Assembly: GCA_947487835.1 (NCBI GenBank)
Contig: CANKXX010000002.1
Span: 558,001 to 622,000, forward strand
Reading direction: 5' to 3'
DNA: 64,000 bases
From: an uncultured Microbacteriaceae bacterium
Lineage (GTDB): Bacteria > Actinomycetota > Actinomycetes > Actinomycetales > Microbacteriaceae
The stretch's first letter is position 1. Every line of letters starts with the position of its first letter. Below, in pieces: positions 46,373 to 55,769 of the stretch. A program made the translations under genes and the position numbers. The notes below the pieces were generated by a model. It saw only the letters and a program-made list of their open reading frames with translations. It ran no database searches and had not been told where the DNA came from.

Positions 46373-47677
46373 TCACAGGTCGGTGCGCTGGGACAGTCGC
46401 GCCCAGTCGGTGTCGAGCTTCGCGAGGAACGGCTGCGCCTCGCGGTCGATCACGAACTCCTGCAGATAGTTCTGCAGCGGGATCGTGTTGGGCAGGTAGG
46501 TCCCGGCGCCCTGGTAGAAGCGCCCCGCGTTGTACGCCTCCTGCAGCCCCTGGATGCGGGGGTCCGTGACGGGCGGCGCGTTCTCCAGCGTCGAGTAGGC
46601 GAGGTTCTCCTGGTTGTACGCGTTCAGCACCTCGGGCGACATCAGGTACTGCAGGAACGTCACCGACTCGTCGCGGTTCGCGACGCCGTTCGGGATCCAC
46701 ACGGCGAGGTCGAGGTTGACCCGCGCGCGGGTCTGCTCCGGGTCGTCCGTCATGGGGAGCGGGAAGGTGCCGACGTTCACGTCCCCGTTGATGACGTTCA
46801 CCTCGCCGATGGCCCACGGCCCCTGCAGGTACATGGCGGCCTCGCCGTTGGCGAAGGCCGCGTTCCCGTCCGGGTATGCCCGGGTCAGCGCGTTCTCCTG
46901 GGAGAAGTCGAAGAGCTCGGACATACGCTCCGCCACCTGGGCGAAGTCCTTCTGGAACGAGGTCTCCGAGTTCGGGCCGACGCTCGGGCCCTCCTCCCGC
47001 AGCCGGTCGTAGAAGTCGGCCACGTCCATCAGGCCGCCCGAGGCGTAGTCGAAGTGGCCCTGGCTGACGGTCCACATGTCGCGGAACGTGCCGTAGATGG
47101 GCACGATGCCGGCGTCGCGGAACACGCCGCAGGCCGCGGTGAACTCGCTCCACGTCGTCGGCACCTCGACGCTGTTCTGGTCGAACAGGTCCCGGTTGTA
47201 GACGACGCCCGCCGCCGTGATGGAGAACGGCAGCACGTTCGTCTGGTCCTCGTACTGCGCGTACTGGGTGACGAGGTCCTGCACGCTCGCCTGCACGGTG
47301 GCCGCCTCGGGGAGGTCGGACAGGTCGGAGAGCATGCCGCGGCCGAGGAAGGTGGACGCCTCGAGGTTGTAGTTGTAGCAGGCGACGTCCGGATAGGACC
47401 CGCGCACCATCTGGGCGACGAGGCTCACGGGGGAGTCGTCGTGGCGGACGAGGATCTCCGACTGCGACTCGTTGAAGCGGTCGACGAGGTCGCTGAAGTA
47501 GCCGATGACCTCGCGCTTGTTCTGCACGAAGCGGATGGCCGTGCGGCTCGAGCCCTGGGGCGCGCAGCCGGTGAGCCCGAGCGTCATGCCCGCCGCCCCG
47601 AGCCCGAGGCCGGTGAGCAGGACGCGGCGGCTGAACGGACGGCTGCCTGGAACGGTGATCAGTGGAACCTCGGGCAC
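46373..47677 (-). CDS. Sugar ABC transporter substrate-binding lipoprotein
   Basis: A 434-residue extracellular solute-binding protein, family 1. The signal has SRRVLLTGLG (twin-arginine-like) and the lipobox LTGC with lipidated C38. The mature part has the type 1 fold, with EAAMYLQGPWAIGEVN near residue 270. GTG 47677 follows GGGAGA. The ligand is probably an alpha-glucoside such as trehalose or maltose, because the operon ends with a GH13 alpha-glucosidase. No ATPase gene is in the operon, as is usual in actinobacteria with a shared MsiK-type ATPase. Confidence 0.9.
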   Translation of the reverse strand: MPEVPLITVPGSRPFSRRVLLTGLGLGAAGMTLGLTGCAPQGSSRTAIRFVQNKREVIGYFSDLVDRFNESQSEILVRHDDSPVSLVAQMVRGSYPDVACYNYNLEASTFLGRGMLSDLSDLPEAATVQASVQDLVTQYAQYEDQTNVLPFSITAAGVVYNRDLFDQNSVEVPTTWSEFTAACGVFRDAGIVPIYGTFRDMWTVSQGHFDYASGGLMDVADFYDRLREEGPSVGPNSETSFQKDFAQVAERMSELFDFSQENALTRAYPDGNAAFANGEAAMYLQGPWAIGEVNVINGDVNVGTFPLPMTDDPEQTRARVNLDLAVWIPNGVANRDESVTFLQYLMSPEVLNAYNQENLAYSTLENAPPVTDPRIQGLQEAYNAGRFYQGAGTYLPNTIPLQNYLQEFVIDREAQPFLAKLDTDWARLSQRTDL

Positions 47678-47723
47678 GTCTTCGTCTCCCTTGACTCGAG
47701 AAGCGTGTATCCAGACCCCGATG

Positions 47724-47739
47724 TCGGAAACGCTTCCGA
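47724..47739. promoter_or_regulatory. LacI-type operator upstream of the sugar ABC operon
   Basis: TCGGAA-ACGC-TTCCGA, a perfect 6-bp inverted repeat with the central CG expected of LacI-family sites. It lies 47 bp before the binding-protein start and in the gap to the divergent LacI gene. A minus-strand GATACA -10 candidate follows at about 47713-47708, so binding would overlap the promoter. Confidence 0.75.
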
Positions 47740-47819
47740 ACCGCCACTATCGACCCGCCGGAGCGCCGTCGTCAACCCCTTGTCCGCGCTGCGCCCGGAG
47801 CGGTTGACTACGATCCGGC

Positions 47820-48953
47820 GTGTCTTCCGCGCCCCCGCCCGCCGCCCCCACGGTCGCTTCCCTCCCGCCCCCCGTAGACGACCGTTCCCGCCCCCCCCCG
47901 AAACCCTTTCCCGAGACAGCGAATCCCGTGCTCCGGTCACCGAACAAGGTCACCCTCGCCGACATCGCCGCGCGAGCGGGCGTCTCGCTCGCCACCGCGT
48001 CGCGGGCGCTGAGCGATTCGTACGGGGTCTCCGCCGGCACGCGGGACCGGGTCCGCTCGATCGCCGACGAGCTGTCCTACGTCGTGTCGCCCGAGGCCTC
48101 CCGCCTGGCGGGAGGACGGACGGGCCGCGTGGCCGTCGTGGTGCCGCACCTGTCGCGCTGGTTCTTCGCCGAGATGCTGGCCGGGGTCGAGGAGGTGCTG
48201 CGCGAGGCCGGGCTCGACCTGCTGCTCTACAACGTCGACACCCTCGATCACCGCGCGCGCTTCTTCGAGCGGTTGCCGGCGCGGCGGAAGGTGGACGCGG
48301 TCGTCGTGCTCGCCTTCCCGGTGACCGAGAAGGAGCGCCAGCGGCTCGAGCTGCTCGGCGTCGGGATCGTGGCCGCGGGCGGGCAGAGCACGCGGTATCC
48401 GTTCGTGTGCATCGACGACCGGACTGCCGGTCGGCTCGCGATGGATCACCTGCTGTCGCTCGGTCACGAGCGGATCGCGATGATCGCGGCGGAGACGCCC
48501 CTCGCCCCCGGGTGGCCCGCGGTCAACGGCCGCTCCCTCGCCTACCGGGAGGCGCTCGCTGCGGCGGGGGTCGCCGAGGACCCGGCGCTGGTGCGGGCGG
48601 TGGACTGGGGCGGCGAGGAGGGCGCCTCCGCGATGGCGGACCTGCTCGCCACCGGGCGACCGCCGACGGCGGTGTACGCGCACAGCGACGAGGTCGCCCT
48701 GGGCGCCCTCCGCACCCTCCGCCGCGCCGGGCTGCGCGTGCCGGAGGACGTGTCCGTCCTGGGCATCGACGACCACCCCCTGGCGGCCCTCGCCGACCTG
48801 ACCACGGTGCACCAGGGCGTGCGCGAGCAGGGCAGGACAGCCGGCCAGATGGTGCTCGGCCTGCTGTCTCAGGACCCGCACGCCGCGCGCGCCTCAGTGA
48901 TGCCGACGCGGCTCATCGTCCGCGGCACGACCGCGCCGCCGCGGCCCGACTGA
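47820..48953 (+). CDS. LacI-family transcriptional repressor
   Basis: A 377-residue regulator. The helix-turn-helix is TLADIAARAGVSLATASRAL (about residues 45-64), with the hinge SRLAGGRTGRVAVVV and a ribose-binding-type effector domain after. It faces the sugar ABC operon and the operator at 47724, so it most likely represses that operon until an alpha-glucoside binds. The first 36 residues are Pro-rich and hold a C9 run. GTG 47928 would remove them. A TACGAT -10 ends 5 bp before GTG 47820, favouring a leaderless start there. Confidence 0.85.
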   Translation: MSSAPPPAAPTVASLPPPVDDRSRPPPKPFPETANPVLRSPNKVTLADIAARAGVSLATASRALSDSYGVSAGTRDRVRSIADELSYVVSPEASRLAGGRTGRVAVVVPHLSRWFFAEMLAGVEEVLREAGLDLLLYNVDTLDHRARFFERLPARRKVDAVVVLAFPVTEKERQRLELLGVGIVAAGGQSTRYPFVCIDDRTAGRLAMDHLLSLGHERIAMIAAETPLAPGWPAVNGRSLAYREALAAAGVAEDPALVRAVDWGGEEGASAMADLLATGRPPTAVYAHSDEVALGALRTLRRAGLRVPEDVSVLGIDDHPLAALADLTTVHQGVREQGRTAGQMVLGLLSQDPHAARASVMPTRLIVRGTTAPPRPD

Positions 48954-49012
48954 CGCGCCGGACCGACGCACGGAACCGACGCACCAGGCCCGAGACGTCG
49001 CGGTGCCTGCCG

Positions 49013-50065
49013 TTACGACGCGGGAATGGTCGCCGTGTCGATGACGAAGCGGTAGCGCACGTCGCTGCGGACCACGCGGTCGTACGCCTCGTCCACCTGC
49101 GACGCGTCGATGAGCTCGATCTCGGCGGCGATGCCGTGCTCGGCGCAGAAGTCCAGCATCTCCTGGGTCTCCCGGATGCCGCCGATGTTCGAGCCGGCGA
49201 TGCTCCGGCGGCCGCCGATGACGGACCCCACCCGGAAGGTCTGGGCGTCCTCGGGCAGGCCGACGAACACCAGGGCGCCGTTGCGCCGCAGCGTGCCGAG
49301 GTAGGCGTCGACGTCGACGTCGGCCGACACGGTGTTGATGATCAGGTCGAAGGACCCGCGGAGCGTGGAGAAGGTCTCCGGGTCGCTCGTCGCGTAGTAC
49401 TCGTCCGCGCCGAGCCGCATGCCGTCCTCGCGCTTGGAGAGGGTCTGGCTGAGCACGGTGACGTGCGCGCCGAGGGCGTGGGCGATCTGCACGCCCATGT
49501 GACCGAGGCCGCCCATGCCGACGACGGCGACCCGGGTGCCGGGGCCCGCGCCCCAGTGCTTGAGCGGCGAGTAGGTGGTGATGCCGGCGCAGAGCAGGGG
49601 AGCGGCGACGTCGAGCGCCAGCCCCTCGGGGATGCCCAGCACGTAGTTCTCGTCGACCACGACGCGCTGGCTGTAGCCGCCGTAGGTCGGCTCCCCGTTG
49701 TACTGGCGGCCGTTGTAGGTGGGCACGTTGCCCTTCAGGCAGAACTGCTCCTCGCCGGCGAGGCAGTTCTCGCACTCCCGGCAGGAGTCGACGAAGCAGC
49801 CGACCCCCACGCGGTCGCCCACGGCGTAGCGCGTGACCCCATCGCCGACCGCGGACACGATGCCCGCGATCTCGTGGCCGGGCACCATCGGGAACAGCGC
49901 CGATCCCCACTCCTCCCGCACCTGGTGGATGTCGGAGTGGCAGATGCCCGCGTAGGCGACGTCGATCTGCACGTCGTGCGTTCCGACATCCCGCACGTCG
50001 ATGGTGGACGCCTCGAAGGGGGCGCTGGCGGACGGGGTGACGAGTGCGGGAACGGTGCTGGACAT
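49013..50065 (-). CDS. Zinc-dependent NAD(P) alcohol dehydrogenase (Ahr/YahK type)
   Basis: A 350-residue medium-chain dehydrogenase. The catalytic zinc site is in [10 protein letters not shown] and VPGHEIAG, the structural zinc in [15 protein letters not shown], and the nucleotide fold in [13 protein letters not shown]. It fits the aldehyde reductase group preferring NADPH, reducing a broad range of aldehydes. ATG 50065 has GGAGGG upstream. It is convergent with lacI. A hairpin ATGCCGG-N12-CCGGCAT (50087-50112) stands just upstream. Confidence 0.88.
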   Translation of the reverse strand: MSSTVPALVTPSASAPFEASTIDVRDVGTHDVQIDVAYAGICHSDIHQVREEWGSALFPMVPGHEIAGIVSAVGDGVTRYAVGDRVGVGCFVDSCRECENCLAGEEQFCLKGNVPTYNGRQYNGEPTYGGYSQRVVVDENYVLGIPEGLALDVAAPLLCAGITTYSPLKHWGAGPGTRVAVVGMGGLGHMGVQIAHALGAHVTVLSQTLSKREDGMRLGADEYYATSDPETFSTLRGSFDLIINTVSADVDVDAYLGTLRRNGALVFVGLPEDAQTFRVGSVIGGRRSIAGSNIGGIRETQEMLDFCAEHGIAAEIELIDASQVDEAYDRVVRSDVRYRFVIDTATIPAS

Positions 50066-50249
50066 GAGGCCCTCCGGGACAGGAAAATGCCGGAACGCTT
50101 CCGTCCCGGCATCGGTGATCGCCTCCACGCTACGCCAGCCGTCCGGGCGTCGCCTGCGTCGCCCCTCGGGGTGGCGCTCTCTCTGGTGGCACGCAGGAGT
50201 CGGGCGTATCGTGTCGCTATCCGAGACGGGCGAAGACGGGCGGTGCGGC

Positions 50250-51347
50250 ATGAATACGCGACGATGGCAGCGCTGGATTCCGGCCGCGGTGATTCCCGTG
50301 GCGGTGGTCGGCGGGGCGCTGGCCCTTCCCCTTCAGGCCGGAGCAGCGGTTCCGCTGCCCGAGCGCTCGCCGCAGGAGGTCCTCACTCTGCTCGCTGAGA
50401 GCGAGGTCGAGTCGTTCTCCGGCACCGTCGAGCAGACCTCCGACCTCGGGCTGCCCTCCCTTCCGTCGCTGTCCGGACAGGACATGGGACTCGGCGCCGG
50501 TCTCGAGGCCCTGACCGCGGATCACACCGCGCGGGTCTTCGCCGACGGCCCGCAGCGGCTCCGCCTGCAGGTGCTCGACGAGATGGGCGAACGCGAGCTC
50601 GTGCTCGACGGGGCCCAGGCCTGGACGTACGACTTCCGCGAGAACGAGGCCGTGCGCCTCACGCTGCCGGACGGCGCGACGGATCGCATCGAGAGCCGCC
50701 TGAACGAGCTGGAGTCCGAGCAGACCCTCACCCCGTCCGCCATCGCCGAGCGCGCGCTCGCCGCGATCGACCCGAGCACCGAGGTGACCACCCGCGACAA
50801 CGTGCGGGTCGCCGGGCGCGCGGCGTACGACCTCGTGCTCAGCCCCCGCACGGCGGACACGCTCGTGGGGTCCGTCTCCATCGCGGTCGACGCCGAGACC
50901 GGCATGCCTCTGCGCGCGGCCATCACGGCGCGCGGTGAGTCCACCCCCGCCGCCAGCGTCGCCTTCACCGAGCTGACGCTCGCCGCACCCGCGGACGACC
51001 TCTTCACGTTCTCGCCGCCGGCCGACGCCGACGTCACCGAGAAGACGCTGCCTGACGACTCGGCACAGTTCGAGGCGCGGTCCGGTGAGCACGACGCCAG
51101 CCATGACGCCGGTCACGGAAAGCCGACGATCGTCGGAACCGGGTGGTCCGCCGTCGCGGCCCTGCCCGCCGGCTCCGTTCCGGCCGACGTCTCCTCGTCC
51201 CCGCTCCTGCTCGAGGCGACCACCGCGGTGACCGGTGGGCGCGCGCTCTCGACCGCCCTGTTCTCCGTCCTGCTGACGGACGATGGCGGCGTGCTTGCCG
51301 GGGCGGTGCCGGTCGAGCAGCTTCAGGCGGCCGCCGCCGTTCGGTGA
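50250..51347 (+). CDS. Secreted LolA/DUF2092-like lipoprotein-carrier fold protein
   Basis: A 365-residue exported protein. The signal peptide covers about residues 1-32 (hydrophobic core, then AGA-A cleavage). The mature part has [19 protein letters not shown] and [14 protein letters not shown], matching the unclosed beta-barrel of LolA/RseB-like proteins. In Gram-positives such proteins may sense or carry lipid or anionic polymers at the membrane. It is followed at 10 bp by an ABC ATPase and then a permease, so the three probably form one operon and function. Confidence 0.82.
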   Translation: MNTRRWQRWIPAAVIPVAVVGGALALPLQAGAAVPLPERSPQEVLTLLAESEVESFSGTVEQTSDLGLPSLPSLSGQDMGLGAGLEALTADHTARVFADGPQRLRLQVLDEMGERELVLDGAQAWTYDFRENEAVRLTLPDGATDRIESRLNELESEQTLTPSAIAERALAAIDPSTEVTTRDNVRVAGRAAYDLVLSPRTADTLVGSVSIAVDAETGMPLRAAITARGESTPAASVAFTELTLAAPADDLFTFSPPADADVTEKTLPDDSAQFEARSGEHDASHDAGHGKPTIVGTGWSAVAALPAGSVPADVSSSPLLLEATTAVTGGRALSTALFSVLLTDDGGVLAGAVPVEQLQAAAAVR

Positions 51348-51357
51348 GCGCGGCGCC

Positions 51358-52341
51358 GTGAGCAGCGACCCCGACGCACCGTACCGGGACGCGCCGTCCG
51401 TGGAAGCCCACTCGCTGGCCATCGAGACCCGGGGCCTCACCAAGACCTTCGGGCGTCAGGTGGCGGTGGACTCCGTCGACCTTGCCGTGCCCCGCGGGTC
51501 GGTCTTCGGCTTCCTCGGCCCGAACGGTTCCGGGAAGACCACGACCATCCGCATCCTGCTCGGCCTCGCGTCGCCGACCCGCGGATCGGTGAGCCTGCTC
51601 GGCCGGCCGCTCCCGGCGGGTCTCGCCGCGACCCTGCCCCGCGTCGGCGCACTCGTCGAGGGCCCGGCCTTCTACCCCTACCTGTCCGGCGAGGCGAACC
51701 TCCGCCGGTTCGACGCAGCCAACCCGGTCGGTCATCCCTCGACGAGGGCGGCCAGGGTGGCGACCGCGCTCGAGCGGGTCGGCCTCGCCGCCGCCGCACG
51801 GAAGCGCGTGCACGCGTACTCCCTCGGCATGAAGCAGCGGCTCGGCATCGCGTCCGCGCTGCTCGTGCCGCGCGAGCTCCTCGTGCTCGACGAGCCCACG
51901 AACGGGCTCGACCCGCAGGGCACCCGGGAGGTGCGGTCGCTGGTGCGCTCGCTCGCGGCGGAGGGCGTGACCGTGTTCGTCTCCAGCCACCTGCTCGCCG
52001 AGATCGAGCAGATGTGCACCCACGCCGCCGTGATGAGCGCCGGCCGGCTCGTGGCGCAGGCGCCGCTCGACGAGCTGCGCGCCGCCGGGTCCGCGTCCGT
52101 CACCCTGCGCACGCCGGACCCCGGCCGGGCGGCCGCGGTCTTCGACGACATGGGGCTGCGGATGCTGCCCGCGCTGGACGACGAGCTGACCGCGACCATG
52201 CCGGTCGGCCTCGAGCCGGAGCAGGTGGTGGCCGCCCTCGTGGCGGGCGGCGTGCGGGTCCGCGGGTTCGGGGTCACCGAGCAGAGCCTCGAGGACCGCT
52301 TCGTCGCCCTGACCGGGGAGGGGTTCGACGTTGCCCGCTAG
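51358..52341 (+). CDS. ABC exporter ATP-binding protein (ABC-2 type)
   Basis: A 327-residue ATPase. Walker A is GPNGSGKTTTIR, signature YSLGMKQRLGIASAL, Walker B LLVLDEPTNGLDPQGT. A C-terminal extension (about residues 240-327) is typical of drug or bacitracin-type exporters. GTG 51358 follows the LolA-like gene by 10 bp. The stop overlaps the permease start by 11 bp, showing coupling. Confidence 0.88.
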   Translation: MSSDPDAPYRDAPSVEAHSLAIETRGLTKTFGRQVAVDSVDLAVPRGSVFGFLGPNGSGKTTTIRILLGLASPTRGSVSLLGRPLPAGLAATLPRVGALVEGPAFYPYLSGEANLRRFDAANPVGHPSTRAARVATALERVGLAAAARKRVHAYSLGMKQRLGIASALLVPRELLVLDEPTNGLDPQGTREVRSLVRSLAAEGVTVFVSSHLLAEIEQMCTHAAVMSAGRLVAQAPLDELRAAGSASVTLRTPDPGRAAAVFDDMGLRMLPALDDELTATMPVGLEPEQVVAALVAGGVRVRGFGVTEQSLEDRFVALTGEGFDVAR

Positions 52342-53158
52342 GCCCATCACCGGGGCGCTCCTCGCCTCGGAGCTCATGCTGCAGTTCCGTCGCCGGCGCA
52401 CCTGGGCCATGCTGCTCGCCCTCGCCGCCGTGCCCGTGCTCGTCGCCATCGCCGTGCGCGTGTCGTCCGGCCCGCCGAGCGGCCGGGGCCCGGCCTTCCT
52501 CGACCGGGTCGCCACCAACGGGCTGTTCGTGGCCATCGCCGGGCTCACGCTGTCCATCCCGCTGTTCCTGCCGCTGACCGTCGGGGTGGTGTCCGGGGAC
52601 TCCATCGCGGGGGAGGCGAGCCAGGGCACGCTGCGCTACCTGCTCATCGCGCCCGCCGGGCGGGTACGCGTGCTGCTCGTCAAGTACGCGGCGTCCGTGG
52701 CGTTCTGCCTCGCCGCGGTGTTCGTCAGCGCGCTGGCCGGGGTCCTGATCGGCGCCCTGCTCTTCCCGATCGGTCCCGTCACGCTGCTGTCGGGCACCGA
52801 GATCAGTCCGGTGGCCGCCCTCGGCCGGCTCGCGCTCGTCGCCGCCTACGTCTCGGTGTCGCTGCTCGGCTTCGCCGCGATCGGGCTGTTCATCTCCACG
52901 CTCACCGACGTGCCCGTCGGGGCCATGGCCGCGGCGGTCGTGCTCTCCATCACGGCGCAGGTGCTCGACTCGCTGCCGCAGCTGGAGTGGCTGCACCTGT
53001 GGCTGTTCACGCACCACTGGCTCGGCTTCATCGACCTGCTGCGGCAGCCCGTGTCCTGGGACAGCTTCGGCGACAACGCGCTCGTGCAGGCCGGCTACGT
53101 CGTCGTCTTCGGCGCGCTGGCGTACGGGCGCTTCCTCACCCGGGACGTCCTCTCCTGA
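52331..53158 (+). CDS. ABC-2 type exporter permease
   Basis: A 275-residue membrane protein with six hydrophobic segments and the LPLTVGVVSGDSIAGEASQG region typical of ABC-2 permeases. It pairs with the preceding ATPase. TTG 52331 is chosen because GGGGAGGGG lies seven bases upstream. The cargo is unknown. Because of the LolA-like partner, transport of a lipid, lipoprotein or antimicrobial is possible but not shown. Confidence 0.85.
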   Translation: MPARPITGALLASELMLQFRRRRTWAMLLALAAVPVLVAIAVRVSSGPPSGRGPAFLDRVATNGLFVAIAGLTLSIPLFLPLTVGVVSGDSIAGEASQGTLRYLLIAPAGRVRVLLVKYAASVAFCLAAVFVSALAGVLIGALLFPIGPVTLLSGTEISPVAALGRLALVAAYVSVSLLGFAAIGLFISTLTDVPVGAMAAAVVLSITAQVLDSLPQLEWLHLWLFTHHWLGFIDLLRQPVSWDSFGDNALVQAGYVVVFGALAYGRFLTRDVLS

Positions 53159-53197
53159 GGGCCCGGGTCGTTTCCTCCTGACGGAAGGAGCACCACG

Positions 53198-55645
53198 ATG
53201 ACCGCATCGTCCGACGGTTCCCTGAGCGTCGTCGACGCGTGGTGGCGGGCGGCGAACTACCTCTCGGTCGGCCAGATCCACCTGATGGACGACCCGCTGC
53301 TGGAGCGCCCGCTCGGCGCCGCCGACATCAAGCCGCGGCTGCTCGGCCACTGGGGCACGACCCCGGTGCTCAACCTCGTCTACGCCCACCTCAACCGCTT
53401 CATCGTCGAACGCGACCTGAGCGTGCTGTTCGTGGCGGGGCCGGGCCACGGCGGCGCCGCCGTCGTCGCCAATGCATGGCTCGACGGCACGTACTCGGAG
53501 CTCTACCCGGACGTGCCGCAAGATGCCGTGGGCATGCGGCGGCTCTTCCGCCAGTTCTCCTTCCCCGGCGGCGTCCCCTCGCACGCGTCCCCGGAGACCC
53601 CGGGGTCCATCCACGAGGGCGGCGAGCTCGGCTACTCGCTCGTGCACGCGTTCGGCGCCGCCCTCGACAACCCCGAGCTCGTGGTCGCCTGCGTCATCGG
53701 CGACGGCGAGGCCGAGACCGCGACGCTGTCCGCGAGCTGGCAGCTCACCATGTTCCTCAACCCGGAGACCGACGGCGCCGTGCTGCCGATCCTGAACCTC
53801 AACGGGTACAAGATCGCCAACCCCACGGTGCTCGCCCGCATCCCCGAGGAGCAGCTGCTCCAGCTGTTCCGGGGCCACGGCTACGCGCCCCGCATCGTCT
53901 CGGGCGGCTTCGACGGCGAGGACCCGATGCGCGTGCACGAGCGCCTCGCCGAGGCGATGGGCGCGGCGCTCGACGAGATCGCGGCCATCCAGGCGCAGGC
54001 CCGGACCACCGGGGGAGAGGGCCGGCCGGCCTGGCCGATGCTGATCCTGCGCACCCCGAAGGGCTGGACGGGCCCGCGCGTCGTCGACGGCCTGCCCATG
54101 GAGGGGACCTGGCGGCCGCACCTCGTGCCGCTGACGCGCGTGCGGGAGGACCCGGCTCAGCGCGCCCAGCTCGAGGAGTGGCTGCGCGGCTACCGGCCGG
54201 AACAGCTGTTCGACCGCGACGGCGTGCCGACCCCCGCGCTCGCGCCGAACCGGCCGCGCGGGGACCGGAGGATGAGCGCCAACCCGCACGGCAACGGCGG
54301 CCTGCTGCGGAAGGCGCTCACGCTGCCTGCGCTCGACCGGTACGCCGTCGAGCTCGGTGGCGGGCGCGGTCCGCTCGCCGAGCCCACCCGGGCGCTCGGC
54401 TCGTGGCTGCGCGACGTCGTCGTGGCCAACCCCCGGACCTTCCGCATCTTCGGCCCGGACGAGATGATGTCGAACCGGCTCGAGGACGTGTACGCCGCCA
54501 CGGCGAAGGCCTGGCAGGGGGAGACGCTGTCGACGGACGAGAACCTGGCCCGCGAGGGGCGGGTGATCGAGGTGCTCAGCGAGAACCTCACGCAGGGGCT
54601 GCTCGAGGCGTACGTGCTCACCGGGCGGCACGGCGTCTTCACCTCGTACGAGGCCTTCATCCACGTCATCGACTCGATGTTCAACCAGTACGCGAAGTGG
54701 CTGGAGCTCGCGGAGCAGGTGCCGTGGCGCCGCTCCGTGTCGTCGTTCACCTACCTGCTCTCGTCGCACGTGTGGCGGCAGGACTACAACGGCTTCTCGC
54801 ACCAGGACCCGGGGTTCCTCGACCACGTCGTCAACAAGCAGGCGAGCATCGTGCGGGTGTACCTGCCGGTCGACGCGAACACGCTGCTCGTCACCATGGA
54901 GCACTGCCTCGCCTCGCGCGACTACGTGAACGTGATCGTGGCGGGGAAGCAGCCGACGCCGACCCTGCTGACCCTCGACGAGGCCCGGGTGCACGGCGCC
55001 CGCGGCGTGAGCATCTGGGACTGGGCGGGCACCGAGGTGCCGGGGGAGGAGCCGGATGTCGTCGTCGCCTCCGCGGGCGACGTGCCGACCCTCGAGGCGA
55101 TGGCCGCCGTGCAGATCCTGAAGGACGCCATCCCCACCCTGCGGGTGCGCTTCGTCAACGTCGTCGACCTGATGCGCCTGCAGAGCAGCACCGAGCATCC
55201 GCACGGGCTGACGGACGAGGAGTTCGACGCGATCTTCACCCGGGACAGGCCGGTCGTCTTCGCGTTCCACGGCTACCCGTCGCTCGTGCACCAGCTCACC
55301 TATCGGCGCGCGAACCATCGGAACATCCACGTGCGCGGGTACAAGGAACGCGGCACCACCACGACCCCGTTCGCCATGCTGATGATGAACGACCTCGACC
55401 GCTTCCGCCTGGTCATGGACGTCGTGCGCCGGGTGCCCGGTCTCGCCGTGCCGCACGCCCCGCTGTCCCAGCGCATGGACGACGAGCGCATGGCGCACGC
55501 CGCCCGCGCCCGCCGGTTCGGCGAGGACGGACCGGACGTGTCCGGCCTGCACGGGCTGCCGTTCTCCCGCCCGCCGGTGTCACCCCCGTCGCCGAGTGAC
55601 AGCGACGCCATGTGGGGCACGATCCCGCCGCGACCCGACCGCTGA
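53198..55645 (+). CDS. xfp: Phosphoketolase (xylulose-5-P / fructose-6-P)
   Basis: ThDP enzyme that cleaves xylulose-5-phosphate or fructose-6-phosphate to acetyl phosphate and a shorter sugar phosphate. The 815-residue length and the motifs GHWGTTPVLNLVYAHLNR, GPGHGGAAVVANAWLDGTY, SIHEGGELGYSLVHAFGAA and GDGEAETATLSASWQ are family hallmarks. GGAAGGAG precedes the ATG. It gives a carbon-saving bypass beside tkt and tal. No acetate kinase gene is adjacent. A possible hairpin (GGCACCGC/GCGGTGCC, 55671-55692) lies after the stop. Confidence 0.94.
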   Translation: MTASSDGSLSVVDAWWRAANYLSVGQIHLMDDPLLERPLGAADIKPRLLGHWGTTPVLNLVYAHLNRFIVERDLSVLFVAGPGHGGAAVVANAWLDGTYSELYPDVPQDAVGMRRLFRQFSFPGGVPSHASPETPGSIHEGGELGYSLVHAFGAALDNPELVVACVIGDGEAETATLSASWQLTMFLNPETDGAVLPILNLNGYKIANPTVLARIPEEQLLQLFRGHGYAPRIVSGGFDGEDPMRVHERLAEAMGAALDEIAAIQAQARTTGGEGRPAWPMLILRTPKGWTGPRVVDGLPMEGTWRPHLVPLTRVREDPAQRAQLEEWLRGYRPEQLFDRDGVPTPALAPNRPRGDRRMSANPHGNGGLLRKALTLPALDRYAVELGGGRGPLAEPTRALGSWLRDVVVANPRTFRIFGPDEMMSNRLEDVYAATAKAWQGETLSTDENLAREGRVIEVLSENLTQGLLEAYVLTGRHGVFTSYEAFIHVIDSMFNQYAKWLELAEQVPWRRSVSSFTYLLSSHVWRQDYNGFSHQDPGFLDHVVNKQASIVRVYLPVDANTLLVTMEHCLASRDYVNVIVAGKQPTPTLLTLDEARVHGARGVSIWDWAGTEVPGEEPDVVVASAGDVPTLEAMAAVQILKDAIPTLRVRFVNVVDLMRLQSSTEHPHGLTDEEFDAIFTRDRPVVFAFHGYPSLVHQLTYRRANHRNIHVRGYKERGTTTTPFAMLMMNDLDRFRLVMDVVRRVPGLAVPHAPLSQRMDDERMAHAARARRFGEDGPDVSGLHGLPFSRPPVSPPSPSDSDAMWGTIPPRPDR

Positions 55646-55670
55646 CCACGCCGCGACCCGGGCGCGGATC

Positions 55671-55692
55671 GGCACCGCGGATGGGCGGTGCC
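55671..55692 (+). terminator. Possible phosphoketolase terminator
   Basis: GGCACCGC and GCGGTGCC form an 8-bp stem with a 6-nt loop, 25 bp after the stop codon. No T-run follows, so confidence is limited. Confidence 0.4.
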
Positions 55693-55769
55693 GCCGCGAC
55701 GCGGATCGGCGCCGCCCTTCGGATGATTTCCTCTGGACCCGGCGGGGCGATCTGGCGCAGAATCGTGCC

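Noticed and set aside
50087-50112. Second LacI operator near the alcohol dehydrogenase
   Set aside because: CGGAA-CGC-TTCCG has an odd centre and lacks one base relative to the operator at 47724; it is better described as a hairpin with ATGCCGG/CCGGCAT arms.
46157-50398. A very long plus-strand open frame of more than 1400 codons
   Set aside because: It runs antisense to the permease, binding-protein and dehydrogenase genes, has an Arg/Gly/Val-biased composition, and shows no family motif. Long antisense frames are expected at this GC content.
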